From Phytohabitans sp036906915 (GTDB lineage: Bacteria; Actinomycetota; Actinomycetes; Mycobacteriales; Micromonosporaceae), in the NCBI RefSeq assembly GCF_036906915.1, contig NZ_JBAKHX010000013.1, positions 62,001 through 126,000 on the forward strand: 64,000 nucleotides of DNA, in the 5' to 3' direction. Under the pieces are notes generated by a model. That model was not told where the DNA came from. It made no database searches and saw only the letters and a list, made by a program, of their open reading frames with translations. This document shows, one piece after another, positions 40,058-48,470 of this stretch (the first letter of the stretch is position 1; each line of letters begins with the position of its first letter). The position numbers and the translations under genes are program-made.

Positions 40058-41518
40058 ATGATCGCGCGACGTTTGACCACGCGCAGAGCTGTCATCGCGG
40101 CGGCCGTCCTGGCCACCGTGGCTGCCGGAACGGCGATCACCCTCAGCGCCAACGCCGGCACCAACGCTGACGGTGACGCCCCCGCGGCCAGTACGCCACG
40201 CGTGCCGGAGGAGATGCGCGCCGCGCTGCGGCGCGACCTGTCACTGACCGACGCGCAGCTCGACGCCCGCCTGCGCCGTGAGGCGTGGGCCGCGCAGACC
40301 GCGCGCGCACTGCGCGGGACGCTCGGCGACGAGTACGCCGGCGCCTGGCTCACCGGCGGCCAGCAGCTCACCGTCGCGGTCACCGACCGCGCCCTCACCG
40401 ACGAGGTACGGGCGACCGGTGCGCAGGCGGCCGTGGTGGACCGTAGCGCGAGCGAGCTGAGCACGGTCAAGCGGGCCTTGGACCGCCGCTCCGGCGCCGC
40501 CTCCGCGAGCGTCACCGGCTGGTACATCGACCCCGCGACCAACACGGTGGTGGTGCGAGCCGCCGCCGGGCGGACCTCGGCCGCCCGCACGTTCGTCCGT
40601 AACGCGGGCGTGGACGCGAGCGACGTGCGCGTGCTCGCCGAAGGTGCCACGCCGCGGCTGCTGAACAGGCCCAAGGGCGAACCCACCGACCCGCCCGAGG
40701 ACACCGCGGCTCCCGAAGACCCCGATGAGACGGCACCGCCGGAGCAGACAGCACCACCCGAGCAGACCGAAGCCCCGCAGGAGCCGACCGACCCGGACGC
40801 GCAGGCCCTGCGCGGCGGTGCGCCGTACATCATCGGAGGCCAGGCGGTCTGTTCGGTCGGGTTCGCCGTGGAGGGTGGCTTCGTCAGCGCCGGCCACTGC
40901 GGTGACGAGGGCGACGCCACGGCTGCAGAGGTCGGCCAGGAACTGGTCGCGCTCGGCGAGTTCCAGGCGTCCCAGTTCCCCGGCAGCGACTTCTCCTTCG
41001 TCGCTACCGGCGACGGCTTCGCACCGGTCGGCGAGGTGAACAGCTTCGGCGGCGAGAACGCCGGAGCGGCGGATCTTGGCGCGCCGCTGACGGTCGCCGG
41101 CTCGCAGGAGGCGGTCGTGGGCACGGCGGTGTGCAAGTTCGGCCAGACGACCGGCGCGAGCTGCGGCGAGATCCAGGCCCTCAACGTCACGGTGAACTTC
41201 GCGGACCCCGAGAACGTCGCCCAGACAGTCGCGGTCGGCGGCCTGATCGGCACCGACGTGTGCGCCGAGCCGGGCGACTCCGGCGGTTCCCTGCTCGCCG
41301 GTGACCAGGCCCAGGGCGTGGTCTCGGGCGGATCTGGAAACTGCCAGCAGGGCGGCGAGACGTTCTTCCAGCCGGTGAACGAGATCCTCGAGACCCTGAA
41401 CCTGACCCTGCTCACCGCCGCCGGAGCCGGCGGCGAGGACGCGGGCGCCGACGAAGAAGCGGGTGCTGAACAGGACGCTGGCACGGACGAGGAAGCGGGC
41501 CAGAACGCCAACCAGTAA
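40058..41518 (+). CDS. S1-family secreted serine protease (streptogrisin/alpha-lytic type) with acidic linker and tail
   Basis: 486 residues with GAGAGGAG upstream. Signal peptide in the first 34 residues, then an alpha-lytic-protease-type pro-domain (EEMRAALRRDLSLTDAQLDA, SELSTVKRAL, VTGWYIDPATNTVVV). A Pro/Glu/Asp/Thr-rich linker (about 207-250) precedes the catalytic domain with His280 (SAGHCG), Asp311 (GSDFSFV) and Ser408 (EPGDSGGS). A 40-residue acidic tail (447-486) ends it. The linker and tail are unusual; streptogrisins usually join pro- and mature domains directly. It is exported and self-processing is expected. Confidence 0.93.
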   Translation: MIARRLTTRRAVIAAAVLATVAAGTAITLSANAGTNADGDAPAASTPRVPEEMRAALRRDLSLTDAQLDARLRREAWAAQTARALRGTLGDEYAGAWLTGGQQLTVAVTDRALTDEVRATGAQAAVVDRSASELSTVKRALDRRSGAASASVTGWYIDPATNTVVVRAAAGRTSAARTFVRNAGVDASDVRVLAEGATPRLLNRPKGEPTDPPEDTAAPEDPDETAPPEQTAPPEQTEAPQEPTDPDAQALRGGAPYIIGGQAVCSVGFAVEGGFVSAGHCGDEGDATAAEVGQELVALGEFQASQFPGSDFSFVATGDGFAPVGEVNSFGGENAGAADLGAPLTVAGSQEAVVGTAVCKFGQTTGASCGEIQALNVTVNFADPENVAQTVAVGGLIGTDVCAEPGDSGGSLLAGDQAQGVVSGGSGNCQQGGETFFQPVNEILETLNLTLLTAAGAGGEDAGADEEAGAEQDAGTDEEAGQNANQ

Positions 41519-41530
41519 CCCGAGCACCAA

Positions 41531-41569
41531 GTGGTTCGGCCCCCGGGCGACGCCCGGGGGCCGAACCAC
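41531..41569. terminator. Strong terminator hairpin after the S1 protease
   Basis: Perfect 19-bp stem, GTGGTTCGGCCCCCGGGCG (41531-41549), one unpaired centre base, then its complement (41551-41569). It starts 12 bp after the protease stop and precedes the LemA gene by 111 bp. Confidence 0.85.
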
Positions 41570-41680
41570 GTCGGCCAGCGACGACCGTACGTGACCGTCC
41601 GATCGGCGACACTCCCGGGCCCAGCGTGGCCTTCGGCGCGCACTATCGGGCAACACGAATCTTGGGAACGGGAGCTGGGG

Positions 41681-42259
41681 ATGGACGGTGGCGTCGGACT
41701 GGGCCTCGTGGGTGGGCTGTTCTGCCTGCTCGCTGTGGTTGTCGTCGGGTGGGCGGTGGTCACGTACAACCGGCTGGTGCGCCAGCGCAACCAGGTCCAG
41801 GCGTCCTGGGCGCAGATCGACGTGCAGCTCAAGCGCCGTTACGACCTGATACCCAACCTGGTGGAGACGGTGAAGGGGTACGCGGCACACGAACGGGGCA
41901 CCCTGGACGCCGTGGTCGTGGCCCGAAACGGCGCGATGACGGCCACCCAGGCACGCATCGGCGAGCGCGCCGTCGCGGAAGACATGTTGAGCCAGGCGCT
42001 GGGCAGGCTGTTCGCCCTCGCCGAGGCGTACCCGGACCTGAAGGCCAATCAGAACTTCGCCGCCCTGCAGGGCGAGCTGGCCAACACCGAAGACAAGATC
42101 GCGTACGCCCGGCAGTTCTACAACAGCGCCGTGCAGACCCTCAACACCAGCGTGCAGTCGCTGCCCACGAACGTGATCGCGGGCGTCGGCGGGTTTCGGG
42201 TGACGGAGTACTTCGAGGCGGCCGGCGGCGAGCGCGGCCCGGTCCAGGTCCGCTTTTAA
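41681..42259 (+). CDS. LemA-family protein
   Basis: 192 residues from an ATG with GGAG upstream. One N-terminal membrane helix (VGGLFCLLAVVVVGWAVVTY) followed by the LemA core: NRLVRQRNQVQASWAQIDVQ, LKRRYDLIPNLVETVKGYAA, HERGTLDAVVVARN, ANQNFAALQGELANTEDKIA and YARQFYNSAVQTLN. LemA proteins form helical bundles at the membrane, outer face predicted, and are usually encoded with DUF2207 or TPM proteins, as here (15 bp gap). Molecular role unknown. Confidence 0.93.
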   Translation: MDGGVGLGLVGGLFCLLAVVVVGWAVVTYNRLVRQRNQVQASWAQIDVQLKRRYDLIPNLVETVKGYAAHERGTLDAVVVARNGAMTATQARIGERAVAEDMLSQALGRLFALAEAYPDLKANQNFAALQGELANTEDKIAYARQFYNSAVQTLNTSVQSLPTNVIAGVGGFRVTEYFEAAGGERGPVQVRF

Positions 42260-42274
42260 GGGTCGGGGCGGTCG

Positions 42275-44128
42275 ATGGACGAGCGCGCGGTGCTGGACCT
42301 CGCGGTGGCGGGGGTCGCTCTCGGCGGCTGGTTCGGGGCGTACGGGATCGCGCGGCTGCTCACCCGGCCGGCGAGCCCGGCACCGGACCCGGCCACCCCG
42401 GATCTCGGCCCCGAGTCGCCGGCCGTGGTCAGCCTGCTGGTCAACCGCTGGTCGCTGACTGAAGACGCGGCCGAGTCGACCCTGCTCGACCTGGCGGCCC
42501 GCCGCTTCGTCGAGCTGCGCCAGCCGGGCAACGACCCGATGCAGACCACCCTGCACCTGCCGGCCAGGCCGCCCGACACGGCCGGGCTGCGGCCGTACGA
42601 GAGGCGGGTCCTCGATCGGGTGCGCGGGCTCGCCGTCGACGGTGTCGTGCCGTTGACCGCGTTGACGTTTCGCGACGAGGGGCGCGCCAAGGGGTGGAAC
42701 AAGCGGCTGCACGCGGAGGTCGTCGCCGAGGCCCGCGCGGCCGGACTGTCCCAGCGGCGCTTCGGGCCGGCCATCACCGGCGCGCTGACCGCCGCCGCGG
42801 CGCTCGTCGCGATCGTGGCCGCGGCCGCCGCGTTCCACCATGGAATGTGGAGCAACGACGAGGGTGACAACTACGTCGTCCCCGCCGGGATCTTCACGTT
42901 CTTCGCGCTTGCTGCCGTGATCGGCGCGACTCGCGGTGAGCGCGACACCCCGCTGGGCCGCCAGGTCGCCGCGCGCTGGCTAGGAGTGCGCGACTGGTTG
43001 CGCGGGCACGAGGAGTTCGCCGAGCTGCCGCCGGCGTCCGTGACCGTGTGGGACCGGTACCTGGGCTACGGCGCGGCGACGGGCGCCACCCACCTCGCCA
43101 GCGCGATCCTCGACCTCGGAATGGGCAACCGCAAGCTGGTCTGGTCGTCGTTCGGCGGCACCTGGCACCGGGTACGCGTGCGCTATCCGAGCCTATGGCC
43201 GCGGTACGGGCGCACCGCGCCGAAGCTGGCGCTTCGCGCGGCGCTGGCCATCGCCGTGGGCGCGCTCCTGCTGAGGTTCACCACCGACGTCCTTGATTTT
43301 CTGGTACCGGGGCAGACGCTGGACCGGGTGGCCGGCGGCGCCGCCGCGGCCGGCGTGCTCCTGCTGCTGTACGGCGCCTACGTGCTGGCCCGCACCCTGA
43401 TCGACCTCGCCACCGTGCGCACCATCACCGGTGAGGTGCTGTGGGAGGAGGTCTGGCGATCGACCGCGGCGACGGAAGACAGCCCGTCCCGGCCGTGGCT
43501 GCACCACCTGGCCGTCGACGACGGCACTGACGACCGCACCACGGCGTGGGCGCTGCCCAGCGAATGGGCCGGCCGCTGCCACGACGGCGACACCGTCACG
43601 ATCCGCGTCCGGCCGTGGAGCCGGCTGGTGGTCGCCCTGGACGTCGTCGGCCACGGCCGGTCCCGCGCCCTCACCGAGCCGGTGACCACTGAGGACACCG
43701 GCGCGCTGGCCGCCGCGCTGCTGCGCGAGACCGAGCCACCCCGCCTGGCGCCCGGTGAACTGTTCACTATGGACCAGGTCGCGCAGGCGCTCGGCATGGC
43801 CGTGCGGCCCGGCGACCCGGTGCCCCAGATCGGTCCGGTCGGCAGTGCGCAGTACGTGTCGGCCGACCGCGGCAAGGCGGTGCTGCTGGTGCAGACCGCG
43901 GACGGGACGGCGGGCCGGTGGGCCTGGCGGGGCAACTCGCGCGGCGACGCGCTGACCGGCATCGGCGAGGGTGCCTACGCCAACGGCGACCGCGCCGCGC
44001 TGCGGGTCGGCGAGACCACCGTCGTGCTGACCCTGCTCGGCCCCGCCCGCGGCCGCCACGTGTATCTGCCCTGGCTACTGCAGCAGGCCGCCGCCAGCCT
44101 GAGCACCCGCGATGCCCCAAGCGGTTAG
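42275..44128 (+). CDS. DUF2207-family membrane protein
   Basis: 617 residues directly after LemA. N-terminal helix ALGGWFGAYGIARLL, a winged-helix-like region with SPAVVSLLVNRWSLTEDAAE and STLLDLAARRFVELRQPGN, then membrane helices near AALVAIVAAAAAF, IFTFFALAAVIGA and the pair before AGVLLLLYGAYVLA. The cytoplasmic part contains RHxxxxWLGVRDWLRGHEEF-like sequence typical of DUF2207. The C-terminal half is longer than usual and has no clear family. LemA and DUF2207 proteins co-occur widely and may form one membrane complex. Confidence 0.82.
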   Translation: MDERAVLDLAVAGVALGGWFGAYGIARLLTRPASPAPDPATPDLGPESPAVVSLLVNRWSLTEDAAESTLLDLAARRFVELRQPGNDPMQTTLHLPARPPDTAGLRPYERRVLDRVRGLAVDGVVPLTALTFRDEGRAKGWNKRLHAEVVAEARAAGLSQRRFGPAITGALTAAAALVAIVAAAAAFHHGMWSNDEGDNYVVPAGIFTFFALAAVIGATRGERDTPLGRQVAARWLGVRDWLRGHEEFAELPPASVTVWDRYLGYGAATGATHLASAILDLGMGNRKLVWSSFGGTWHRVRVRYPSLWPRYGRTAPKLALRAALAIAVGALLLRFTTDVLDFLVPGQTLDRVAGGAAAAGVLLLLYGAYVLARTLIDLATVRTITGEVLWEEVWRSTAATEDSPSRPWLHHLAVDDGTDDRTTAWALPSEWAGRCHDGDTVTIRVRPWSRLVVALDVVGHGRSRALTEPVTTEDTGALAAALLRETEPPRLAPGELFTMDQVAQALGMAVRPGDPVPQIGPVGSAQYVSADRGKAVLLVQTADGTAGRWAWRGNSRGDALTGIGEGAYANGDRAALRVGETTVVLTLLGPARGRHVYLPWLLQQAAASLSTRDAPSG

Positions 44129-44145
44129 ATGTCGTACCGGGGCAC

Positions 44146-44151
44146 TATGTT
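44146..44151 (+). promoter_or_regulatory. Leaderless-type -10 hexamer of the SWIM-DUF5691 operon
   Basis: TATGTT, exactly six bases before the GTG at 44158. Confidence 0.6.
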
Positions 44152-44157
44152 GCTGCG

Positions 44158-47100
44158 GTGCTGATTGAACGGTGGAGCACGACACAGGTTCTCGCGCTCG
44201 CCCCGGATGCCGGCTCCGCACGGGCCGCGCACGGGGTCAGCGGGGCCACGAAGTGGGAGGCGTCCGGGCAGGCCGGCGACCTGCTCTGGGGGCTGTGCCG
44301 TGGCAGCGGCAAGCAGCCCTACCAGGTCTGTGTCGACCTGAGCGAGCCGGCGTACCGCTGCTCCTGCCCGAGCCGGAAGTTTCCGTGCAAGCACGCGCTC
44401 GGCCTCATGCTGATGTGGTCCGCGGGCGGCGCGCCGGAGGGCGAGGAGCCCGGCTGGGCGGGTGAGTGGCGGGCGGCCCGCGCCACGCGCGCCTCCCGCC
44501 CGGAGCCCGCCAAGCGGGCCCAGCCGAGCGAGGCGACGACGCAGCGGCGGGCCGACCGCGTCGCCGCCGGCCTGGAGGAGCTCGACCGCTGGCTGCTCGA
44601 CCAGGTGGCGCACGGGCTGGCCGGCGCCGAGCGCTCCGGCTACGGGCCGTACGAGGCGGTGGCCGCCCGGCTGGTCGACGCGCAGGCGCCCGGCGCGGCC
44701 AACGCCGTCCGGCGGCTGGGGCGGATCGCCGGCGTCGGCCCGCACTGGGCCGACCGGCTGCTCGGCGAGCTCGCGCTGCTGCGCCTGCTCGTGTCCGCGT
44801 ACGGCAGGGTGGGTGCGCTGCCCGCGCCGCTGGCGGCCACCGTGCGCTCCCGGGTCGGCATCCCGGTGCCCACCGAAGAGGTCCTCGGCACGCCGCGACT
44901 GCGCGACCATTGGCATGTGCTGGGCCACGCCGACCTGGCCGACGACCGGCTCGTCACGCGGCGCACCTGGCTTTACGGTGCCGCGTCGCGGCGGTTCGCG
45001 CTGCTCCTGGCGTTCGCGCCGCCCGGGCAGGCGTTCCCAGCAGACCTCGTCCCCGGCACAGCGAGCGCACCAGCAGGCACTGTGCGGGAGGGAGTTGGCG
45101 CGGCGGCGTCTGGACTGAGCAGCGAAGCGACGAGGGAAGGCGTCGGCTTCGGCGCCGCACGAGCGAGCGCACCAGCAGGCACTGTGCGGGAGGGAGTTGG
45201 CGCGGCGGCGTCTGGACTGAGGAGCGAAGCGACGAGGGAAGGCGTCGGCTTCGGCGCCGCACGAGCGAGCGCACCAGCAGGCACTGTGCGGGAGGGAGTT
45301 GGCGCGGCGGCGTCTGGACTGAGGAGCGAAGCGACGAGGGAAGGCGTCGGCTTCGGCGCCGCACGAGCGAGCGCACCAGCAGGCACTGTGCGGGAGGGAG
45401 TTGGCGCGGCGGCGTCTGGACTGAGGAGCGAAGCGACGAGGGAAGGCGTCGGCTTCGGCGCCGCACGAGCGAGCGCACCAGCAGGCACAGTCGTTGACGC
45501 CGAGCTTTGCTGGTACCCGGGTGCGCTGCCCATGCGGGCCGTCGTCGCCGAGCGGCACGCGGTCGCCCAGCCGGACTCGGCGCCGCCCGGCGCGCTGCCG
45601 GTGCGGGAGGCGCTGGCCGGCTGGGCCGCGGCGGTGGCCGCCGAGCCGTGGTGCGAGACGGTGCCGATGCTGCTGGCCGGCGTGGCGCCCACTGACGACC
45701 GGCACCTGGTCGACGCCGCCGGCGACGCCCTGCCACTGACCGCGGGGCTCGACGAGCCGTGGTGGCTGCTCGCCGCCAGCGGGGGCCACCCGATCACGGT
45801 GGCCGGCGAGTACGGTCCGGCCGGGTTCCGCCCGCTCGCCGCCTGGCCCGACGGCCGCTATGTGGCCGCCCAGCCGGGTCCGAGCGGCGACCGGCGCGCT
45901 CCCGCGCTCCCCGCCGAGCTGCTGTCCACCGCGCTGGTCGGCACCGAGCGGCGCCCGTTCACCGGCGCGGTGGTCGATGGGCTCCGGCTCGACGGCAGCG
46001 GCCCGCGCGCGCTGCTGGAGGGCGCCGCCGTCGCGCTGGCATACCGTCGGGCCGGCACCCTGCCCGCCGCCGGCCGCGTGCCGATCGACCCGGCGCCAGC
46101 CGAGCACCTGCCCGTCATACCCGTCGCGGCGGCGGACCGCCTCGCGCTGCTGGTCACCGACGGCGGCGTGCCTGGCGGCACCGACGTGGCCCTTGGCCTG
46201 CTGGGCGATTGGCTGGCGCGGGCGGCCGAGCGCGGCTACCGGGTGCCGGCGGAGCTGCTGCCCGCCCTGCTCGATGCCGGCCGGCGGCGCGCCGCCCTGC
46301 GCTCCGCGCTCGCAGCCGTGGCCGGCCGCCGGGGCGTCTGGCTGGCCAACCGCCGCCCCGATTGGCGATACCTGCTGGCCGAGAGTGCCGGCAGCCTGGG
46401 CGCCGCCCCGGACCCCGACGACTGGGCCACGGGCACGCCCGGCCAGCGGCTCGCCTACCTCGGCGCGGTCCGGGCCAGCGACCCGGCCGCCGGGCTCGCC
46501 CTGCTCACCGCGACCTTCGACGGCGAAGATCCAGATGATCGCGCCCGCCTGCTCGGCGCGCTGGCCACCGGCCTGTCCCTGGCCGACGAGCCGGTGTTGG
46601 AGCGGGCGCTCGACGACCGACGCAAGGAGGTCCGCATCACCGCGTCCGACCTGCTGTCGGCGCTGCCGGGCTCGGCCCTGCGCCAGCGGATGGCCGAGCG
46701 GGCGCTGGCCTGCGTGCGCCTGGAGCAGCGGACGCTCGGGCGCGACCGGCTCGTCGTGACCCCGCCCGCCGAGTTCGACGCCGGCATGCGCCGCGACGGG
46801 GTCCAGCCCCGGGCGCCGCAGGGCATCGGGCCACAGGCGTGGCTGCTGGAAGAGGTCGTCGCCCGCACCCCGCTCGATACCTGGACCACCGCGTTCGACC
46901 GGCCGCCGGCCGACGTGCTCGCGCTGCCGGCAAACGACGACTGGTCCCTGACCATCCACAAGGGAATGGCTCGGGCCGCCGCCGCCCAGCGCGACCCGAC
47001 CTGGGCGATCCTGCTGGCCGACACGGTGACCGACGACGTGCTGACCGCCCAGCTTTACGAGGCCCTGCCGCCCGCCGAGCTGGCCCGGTACGCGGCCCGC

Positions 47101-47409
47101 GCGCTGCGCCGCGACCCGATCCGGGCGCACCGGCTGATGGCGTTGCAGGCCGGCGCGTGGCCCGACGGGCTCGCCGCCGCCGTGCTGGAGGCGATCGAGG
47201 CGCTGGCCAGTGGGCAGCGGCACGCCTGGCACATCGGCGAGCTGTGCCGCAGCGCTGCCCCGGCGATGCCGGTGCACTTCGCCGACCGCGCCGCCGCCCT
47301 CGCCGAACGACTGCACGCAGACCACCCTGACGGCCGCCAAGCCATGCTCGTCGCGCAGCTGGCCGCCGCACTGCACTTCCGCCGCGAGATGTACGAGGAG
47401 CTCCCATGA
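44158..47409 (+). CDS. SWIM zinc-finger / DUF5691 fusion protein
   Basis: 1083 residues from a GTG six bases after TATGTT (44146-44151), probably leaderless. N-terminal SWIM zinc site: Cys68, Cys70, Cys77, His79 in YRCSCPSRKFPCKHALGL. A helical region follows (VAAGLEELDRWLLDQVAHGL) and then a repeat insert at about 302-444. From about residue 583, PALPAELLSTALVGTERRPF begins a DUF5691-type domain with HEAT-like helices (VLERALDDRRKEVRITASDL). The two parts are, to my knowledge, usually separate adjacent genes. First gene of a four-gene overlapping operon with MoxR, DUF5682 and VWA proteins. Confidence 0.85.
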   Translation: MLIERWSTTQVLALAPDAGSARAAHGVSGATKWEASGQAGDLLWGLCRGSGKQPYQVCVDLSEPAYRCSCPSRKFPCKHALGLMLMWSAGGAPEGEEPGWAGEWRAARATRASRPEPAKRAQPSEATTQRRADRVAAGLEELDRWLLDQVAHGLAGAERSGYGPYEAVAARLVDAQAPGAANAVRRLGRIAGVGPHWADRLLGELALLRLLVSAYGRVGALPAPLAATVRSRVGIPVPTEEVLGTPRLRDHWHVLGHADLADDRLVTRRTWLYGAASRRFALLLAFAPPGQAFPADLVPGTASAPAGTVREGVGAAASGLSSEATREGVGFGAARASAPAGTVREGVGAAASGLRSEATREGVGFGAARASAPAGTVREGVGAAASGLRSEATREGVGFGAARASAPAGTVREGVGAAASGLRSEATREGVGFGAARASAPAGTVVDAELCWYPGALPMRAVVAERHAVAQPDSAPPGALPVREALAGWAAAVAAEPWCETVPMLLAGVAPTDDRHLVDAAGDALPLTAGLDEPWWLLAASGGHPITVAGEYGPAGFRPLAAWPDGRYVAAQPGPSGDRRAPALPAELLSTALVGTERRPFTGAVVDGLRLDGSGPRALLEGAAVALAYRRAGTLPAAGRVPIDPAPAEHLPVIPVAAADRLALLVTDGGVPGGTDVALGLLGDWLARAAERGYRVPAELLPALLDAGRRRAALRSALAAVAGRRGVWLANRRPDWRYLLAESAGSLGAAPDPDDWATGTPGQRLAYLGAVRASDPAAGLALLTATFDGEDPDDRARLLGALATGLSLADEPVLERALDDRRKEVRITASDLLSALPGSALRQRMAERALACVRLEQRTLGRDRLVVTPPAEFDAGMRRDGVQPRAPQGIGPQAWLLEEVVARTPLDTWTTAFDRPPADVLALPANDDWSLTIHKGMARAAAAQRDPTWAILLADTVTDDVLTAQLYEALPPAELARYAARALRRDPIRAHRLMALQAGAWPDGLAAAVLEAIEALASGQRHAWHIGELCRSAAPAMPVHFADRAAALAERLHADHPDGRQAMLVAQLAAALHFRREMYEELP
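45060..45488. repeat. Four tandem 102-bp repeats plus partial fifth, inside the SWIM gene
   Basis: Units begin at 45060, 45162, 45264 and 45366, with a 21-base partial copy at 45468. Each encodes 34 residues starting SAPAGTVREGVGAAASGL and ending GFGAARA. The only clear difference is one base in unit 1 (AGCAGCG for AGGAGCG), so the array is recent. Because 102 is a multiple of three it keeps the frame. All six frames across the array are open or nearly so, which is why it can appear in several reading frames. Confidence 0.93.
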
Positions 47410-48470
47410 GTGAGGCCATCCGACCGCACGCCGAGCAGCAGTTCGCCGAGGAGCTGGCCGAGCTCGCCGCCGCCGACGAACGGCCGCGACCGCCGGGCTG
47501 GCGGCTGTCGCCGCAGGCCGTGGTGACCTACCTCCTCGGCGACGGCGGCAAGATCACCCCGAAGTACGTCGGCCCGCGCCGGCTCATGGAGGTCGCGGTG
47601 GCCACCCTCGCCACTGATCGGGCCCTGCTGCTGCTCGGCGTGCCCGGCACCGCCAAGACCTGGGTCTCCGAGCACCTCGCGGCGGCGATCTCCGGCGACT
47701 CCACGCTGCTGGTCCAGGGCACCGCCGGCACCGCCGAAGAGGCCGTCCGGTACGGCTGGAACTACGCCCGGCTGCTCGCCGAAGGCCCGTCGAGCAAGGC
47801 CATCGTGGCGAGCCCGGTCATGCGGGCGATGGAGACCGGCGCGATCGCCCGGGTCGAGGAGCTGACCCGCATGCCCTCCGACGTGCAAGACACGCTCATC
47901 ACGATCCTGTCGGAGAAGACGCTGCCGGTCCCCGAGCTTGCCAGCGAGGTGCAGGCGGTCAAGGGCTTCAACGTCATCGCCACGGCCAACGACCGCGACC
48001 GCGGCGTCAACGAGCTGTCCAGCGCGCTGCGCCGCCGGTTCAACACGGTCGTCCTGCCGGTGCCGGCCACCGCCGACGAAGAGGTCGACATCGTCGCTCG
48101 CCGGGTGGCGCAGCTTGGCAGGTCACTGGAGCTGCCCGACGTCCCGCCGGCCCTTGACGAGATCCGCCGCGTGGCTACGGTGTTCCGCGAGTTGCGCGCC
48201 GGCCTGACCGAGGACGGCCGCACCAAGCTCAAGTCGCCGACCGGCACGCTCTCCACCGCCGAGGCCATCTCCGTGGTCACCAACGGCTGGGCGCTCGCGG
48301 CTCACTTCGGCGACGGCACGCTGCGCCCCCGCGACGTAGCGGGCGGCATCGTCGGGGCCGTCGTCAAAGACCCGACGACCGACGCGGTGGTGTGGCGCGA
48401 ATACCTGGAGACCGTGGTGCGCGAGCGCGACGGCTGGACCGCGTTCTACCGAGCCGCCCGCGATGCCTGA
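47406..48470 (+). CDS. MoxR-family AAA+ ATPase
   Basis: 354 residues, ATGA overlap with the SWIM gene. Walker A GVPGTAKT (78-85), a MoxR-type insert GTAEEAVRYGWNYARLLAEG, Walker B region ARVEELTRM (Glu where Asp is usual), sensor 1 IATANDRDRGVNELSSALRR with the arginine finger, and lid STAEAISVVTNGWALA. MoxR ATPases act with VWA proteins as chaperones that insert metals or remodel complexes. Here a VWA gene closes the operon. It overlaps the DUF5682 gene by 8 bp. Confidence 0.92.
   Translation: MSEAIRPHAEQQFAEELAELAAADERPRPPGWRLSPQAVVTYLLGDGGKITPKYVGPRRLMEVAVATLATDRALLLLGVPGTAKTWVSEHLAAAISGDSTLLVQGTAGTAEEAVRYGWNYARLLAEGPSSKAIVASPVMRAMETGAIARVEELTRMPSDVQDTLITILSEKTLPVPELASEVQAVKGFNVIATANDRDRGVNELSSALRRRFNTVVLPVPATADEEVDIVARRVAQLGRSLELPDVPPALDEIRRVATVFRELRAGLTEDGRTKLKSPTGTLSTAEAISVVTNGWALAAHFGDGTLRPRDVAGGIVGAVVKDPTTDAVVWREYLETVVRERDGWTAFYRAARDA

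Noticed and set aside
40241..42841. Minus-strand frame of over 800 codons opposite protease and LemA
   Set aside because: Antisense shadow crossing a strong terminator and two real genes; no motif.
45060..45488. CRISPR-like array
   Set aside because: Repeats are directly adjacent without unique spacers and lie inside a gene.
45060..45497. Long open frames in other frames and on the minus strand across the tandem repeat
   Set aside because: They exist only because the 102-bp unit lacks stops in most frames; outside the repeat these frames lack codon bias and domains, while the plus frame continues into SWIM and DUF5691 sequence.
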